DNA of 32,584 nt. Source: a virus. Where the stretch lies: positions 1 through 32,584 of the IMG/VR virus record IMGVR_UViG_3300037826_000056. One strand, given 5' to 3'. Below are positions 30,283 to 32,584 of this stretch, piece after piece; position 1 is the first letter of the stretch, and each line of letters opens with the position of its first letter. The translations under genes were made by a program, and so were the position numbers. The notes under the pieces are model-generated. The model saw only the letters and a list, made by a program, of their open reading frames with translations, was not told the origin of the DNA and ran no database searches.

Positions 30283-30286
30283 GCTC

Positions 30287-30727
30287 TCACTCGTGGCCTG
30301 TGGTACGGTGCTGTTCGTTAGCGGCAATAATGGCAGCAATGGTTTCCCCCGGCAGGAGCTTGTGGAGGAGTTCGATTGATTTGGTAACGCTATCAAAGTC
30401 ATCAGGGTTTACGCTTTGTTCATCCAGGAATGTGTACAGACGTTCGACATACTTTTCAACGATGCCCATATACAGAGTTGCTGCCCGCTCTCCCTGCCCA
30501 AGCAGGTTGTCAATATCCCACGCGGTTGCGCGATCATTCCAGTGATGCGACATGCTATCGTTGTACCACTGACTGGTAGCGGTATCTGATTTTCTTTTAT
30601 TTTCTCTAGTAGCGGCCTGGTATGCCTTGTCAATCGTCCGTGTCGGCCCCAAGTTACGGTACGCCAAAAACCGCGCATAGGCCGCGTTGCTCTCATTGTC
30701 AAGTTGTTCCCACGGTTTGCGTGCCAC
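30287..30727 (-). CDS. Terminase small subunit
   Basis: A 146-residue protein immediately before the large terminase. GTG at 30,727 follows GGGGT in the end of the upstream regulator gene. The N-terminal WEQLDNESNAAYARFLAYRNLG and the next helices (IDKAYQAATREN, NDRATAWDIDNLLGQGERA) look like the helix-turn-helix DNA-recognition part. A long helical middle (MGIVEKYVERLYTFLDE) and KSIELLHKLLPGE follow. Small subunits recognise the packaging site. The family link is by pattern (W..LP/LD-E-S-x-x-AY-x-x-F) and position. Confidence 0.8.
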   Translation of the reverse strand: MARKPWEQLDNESNAAYARFLAYRNLGPTRTIDKAYQAATRENKRKSDTATSQWYNDSMSHHWNDRATAWDIDNLLGQGERAATLYMGIVEKYVERLYTFLDEQSVNPDDFDSVTKSIELLHKLLPGETIAAIIAANEQHRTTGHE

Positions 30728-30733
30728 ACCAGG

Positions 30734-31951
30734 TTACCCCATAAACGAAAACAAAGTGGTTTGTTCTACCATTGCGTTCAAATTAAATTCCCACCCTTTG
30801 CAAGCAAGGGTCAAGCGATGATACGGGATATGCTTGGGCCATGTCTGAACGACACGCCCAAGAACCTCCGGAAGAACGAAAAACCAATCTTTGTACTTCA
30901 CGGCTCCGCCCACCTTTACCGCCCCGAGCGGTGCGTGATTGCGCAAAAACGTTTCTGCGTTGTCAGGTTCGTCTGTGTTAAAAAACCGCACAGGTTGCGA
31001 AAATTCACCCAATGGCAGTTTGCCGTGATGCTCTCGGATACGTTTGTATGGGGTGGGGCCACTAAACCTACCAATACATATCAATTCATAGCCGCGATTG
31101 TAATGGTGTTCGAAGTAGGTAATATGCGGAGCAAGCATTTTAGGCGGGTCTTTCAACTCCTCGATAGCCAGGCGTGCAATGTACACACCACCTGAATAAT
31201 GCCTTGCCACTTCAATGCGTTCTGCGCCTTCCAGGGTTTGCTCAATGTTCATAAACCGTTGGTCCATATTCATAAACCGTTGGTCCATCTTGTGGTCCAT
31301 CTTGACGACCGTGCCGTGAATATCGTTTATCTGTTGCACCACGGGCGGTGTGATGGGCTGCTGCTGCATTGGCTGCTGCTGCGCTTGCATCTCAAGTTCA
31401 TTCATACGGCGGATGATCGCCCACTTGAACTGATCTGCCTTTGCGCCTGTGAAACCCATAGCCGTGAAAGTAAAACCATCTCTGGTGAGCAGGTAGCAGG
31501 GCTGTTGCTTGTTCTGTTCATTGATATAGGAGGACTCCCCAAAATTGGGGAGAGCTTCTTCGTCTGCCCTTGAAATAATCTCTTGAATGTCCCGCAACAC
31601 ATGATCATGCCGCTTGTCAAACATAGCCGCAACATCCCGGCTGTTAATCATCGGCTTGCCGTCTACCATTTGCACCGCCTGTTCTGCGGTTATCGGCGGC
31701 GTTGTTTCTTCAGGGGCGGTGTATGTGGCCAGTGGCGCATTATCCGGCTGCTGCTGCTGCGTGTTCTGAGCAGCGCGTTTTGCCTTGAATTCCCGTTCAT
31801 AGGAACGTTGGCACGGGCGGCAATACCGCTGCAAGCCATCGCGCTTTGACTTATTCGGCCCGAACTCCGATACAGGCCGCATCGGGTCGCGGCCTTCTTT
31901 TTCGCAGCGAAGACATAGTTTTTTCTCAGTTTCTTGTGTTACACTAGACAT
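30734..31951 (-). CDS. Rha-type phage regulatory protein with zinc ribbon and GIY-YIG/T5orf172-like C-terminus
   Basis: A 405-residue protein. ATG at 31,951 has GGAG 9 nt upstream; an in-frame ATG at 31,966 overlaps that site and is less likely. Residues 10-50 are a zinc ribbon (Cys13, 16, 44, 47) with a DGLQRYCRPC pattern. Residues about 97-188 are a Rha domain: INSRDVAAMFDKRHDHVLRD, then YLLTRDGFTFTAMGFTG and KWAIIRRMNELE. A Gln/Pro-rich linker and a duplicated MDQRFMN heptad (222-235) form a coiled coil. Residues about 250-375 resemble T5orf172/MUG113 DNA-binding domains: YELICIGRFSGPTPYKRI, then ETFLRNH and DWFFV. Rha proteins act as regulators or antirepressors. Being first in the late operon, it may control its own transcription. 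Confidence 0.8.
   Translation of the reverse strand: MSSVTQETEKKLCLRCEKEGRDPMRPVSEFGPNKSKRDGLQRYCRPCQRSYEREFKAKRAAQNTQQQQPDNAPLATYTAPEETTPPITAEQAVQMVDGKPMINSRDVAAMFDKRHDHVLRDIQEIISRADEEALPNFGESSYINEQNKQQPCYLLTRDGFTFTAMGFTGAKADQFKWAIIRRMNELEMQAQQQPMQQQPITPPVVQQINDIHGTVVKMDHKMDQRFMNMDQRFMNIEQTLEGAERIEVARHYSGGVYIARLAIEELKDPPKMLAPHITYFEHHYNRGYELICIGRFSGPTPYKRIREHHGKLPLGEFSQPVRFFNTDEPDNAETFLRNHAPLGAVKVGGAVKYKDWFFVLPEVLGRVVQTWPKHIPYHRLTLACKGWEFNLNAMVEQTTLFSFMG
31250..31288 (-). repeat. 21-nt tandem duplication in rha
   Basis: An 18-bp unit (CATAAACCGTTGGTCCAT) occurs at 31,250-31,267 and again, identical, at 31,271-31,288, a 21-nt period. In the protein it duplicates the heptad MDQRFMN (residues 222-228 and 229-235). 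The heptad period suits a coiled-coil linker. Confidence 0.85.
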
Positions 31952-31981
31952 GACTTGGTGCTCCATTCACCGAGTTGCAAA

Positions 31982-32021
31982 GCTTGCTTGTGGCGGCACT
32001 GGAAAACCGCCACAAGCAAGC
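31982..32021 (-). promoter_or_regulatory. 15-bp perfect leader hairpin upstream of rha
   Basis: GCTTGCTTGTGGCGG and its exact complement flank a 10-nt loop. The hairpin lies in the predicted 5' leader of the rha message, between promoter and start codon. Only three T residues follow on the minus strand, so it is not a standard terminator. It could be an operator for a dimeric protein or an RNA control element. Confidence 0.65.
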
Positions 32022-32040
32022 GACAAATAGAACTACAACA

Positions 32041-32070
32041 AGCATAGCACAAACGCTCATGCACTTGCAA
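32041..32070 (-). promoter_or_regulatory. Promoter of the rha-terminase operon
   Basis: On the minus strand TTGCAA (32,065-32,070), an 18-bp spacer and TATGCT (32,041-32,046) with an extended TGC. The predicted start is near 32,034, about 80 nt ahead of the rha ATG. It is the best promoter candidate for the whole packaging operon. Confidence 0.6.
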
Positions 32071-32205
32071 GCACCCCATACTCGATATGCTCATCTACTG
32101 GCACTGGTCGCCACACATCACGCGGCCCCATACGAAACTCGATTATCACAATCAAGCACGCCACAATGCGCCCCAGGGCGAAGCAATGGCGATTGTTTCA
32201 GTTTC

Positions 32206-32584
32206 TCAAGCATTGCTTAACCTTTCTGCCCAAGTCGCCACCTTCTCGGCATAGTCCGGGTCGGTGGCCCAGGTCCCGGTCAGCCCGGCCAGGGTCGGCG
32301 CGCAGCCGTGCAGGTGGGTTGGTAGTGGTCGGTAGTCCATTGCCACATCGACCAGGGCGTGCTGTGCAGCGCTACGCTGGTCTGGCGGAGTGACATAGGC
32401 GACCAGCCGCCCGACGTGCGCGGGGATAGCGTGCCGTGCCCAGGTCGGAAACGCGATTCCCGCGCCTGGTGCTCCTGTCACCCCGATGCCCGCCGGGTTG
32501 CGACGGGGCCGGGCTGCCCACCACGAGGTGAGGTTGCCCGTCTCGTGGCACATCTGAGCAATGGCGAGCAGCGGGTCAATGCCG
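32206..32584 (-). CDS. Glucosaminidase-type phage lysin, C-terminal part (5' end outside window)
   Basis: The minus-strand frame is open from the window edge to a TGA at 32,206, at least 125 residues. It reads IDPLLAIAQMCHETGN, with the probable catalytic Glu in CHETG, then RRNPAGIGVTG, a W-A-x-x-A-x-x-AHVGRL motif, YRPLP and APTLAGLTGTWATDPDYAEK. This is the pattern of the glucosaminidase (PF01832-like) fold that cuts peptidoglycan between GlcNAc and MurNAc. The segment looks more GC-rich than the neighbouring genes. It ends about 140 bp upstream of the rha promoter. Between 32,071 and 32,205 I see no convincing gene. Confidence 0.8.
   Translation of the reverse strand, partial: GIDPLLAIAQMCHETGNLTSWWAARPRRNPAGIGVTGAPGAGIAFPTWARHAIPAHVGRLVAYVTPPDQRSAAQHALVDVAMDYRPLPTHLHGCAPTLAGLTGTWATDPDYAEKVATWAERLSNA

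Noticed and set aside
31982-32021. Calling the rha leader hairpin a rho-independent terminator
   Set aside because: Only three T residues follow on the minus strand and none on the plus strand.
32090-32205. Short minus-strand frames between lysin and rha promoter
   Set aside because: Products are 24-35 residues, without ribosome-binding site or recognisable pattern; not supportable as genes.
32179-32220. 8-bp inverted repeat AAGCAATG/CATTGCTT near the lysin stop as a terminator
   Set aside because: The loop is over 20 nt and no T-tract follows on either strand.

Overview
The window is most of the virion-assembly half of a tailed siphovirus or prophage. From 31,951 down to 1,841 the minus strand reads in the classic order: small terminase, large terminase, portal, minor head and neck proteins, prohead protease with scaffold, HK97-fold capsid, head-tail connector, tail tube, frameshifted tail chaperones, tape measure, tail-tip hub, and a final virion protein. 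Nearly every junction is a 1-8 bp overlap or a gap of a few bases with a Shine-Dalgarno (SD) sequence in the preceding gene. No tRNA, rRNA or CRISPR array is visible. The host cannot be named. The style of the lysin glucosaminidase at the right edge weakly suggests a Chloroflexota-like or other non-model host.

Left end, 1-1,835, plus strand: a cluster of small genes. A partial HTH-like protein is followed by two overlapping small membrane proteins. Next come an extended -10 promoter with a terminator-like hairpin (a possible small RNA), a strong sigma70 promoter, and four small genes including an excisionase/MerR-type HTH protein. This cluster converges on the late operon with only 5 bp between the two stop codons.

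1,841-21,145, minus strand: virion genes from protease to the last tail protein. Notable points are a nested scaffold start inside the protease gene; a GT2 glycosyltransferase and a 922-aa three-module glycosyltransferase between capsid and connector; a tail-tube candidate carrying a C-terminal Asp-box beta-propeller; a tail-chaperone pair joined by an apparent -2 (or +1) frameshift; and a hub with a second propeller. A plus-strand two-gene moron (6,657-7,209) with its own consensus promoter interrupts the tail genes. An intrinsic terminator lies only 8 nt before the protease start codon, so capsid transcription appears to need read-through.

21,261-31,951, minus strand: packaging, portal and neck genes mixed with accessory genes (a sugar O-methyltransferase-like protein, a second methyltransferase, two DUF551-like proteins, a LamG-like lectin). 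A TnpB-only IS200/IS605-type element is inserted in the opposite orientation directly after the portal gene. A Rha-type regulator with extra N- and C-terminal domains heads the operon behind a promoter and a 15-bp leader hairpin. A glucosaminidase-type lysin runs off the right edge.

The three glycosyltransferase modules plus a separate GT2, two methyltransferases, and lectin-like or propeller virion domains together suggest a phage that decorates a surface, its own virion or the host envelope, with O-methylated glycans. That is the best candidate here for an undescribed system, and it is inference from gene content.
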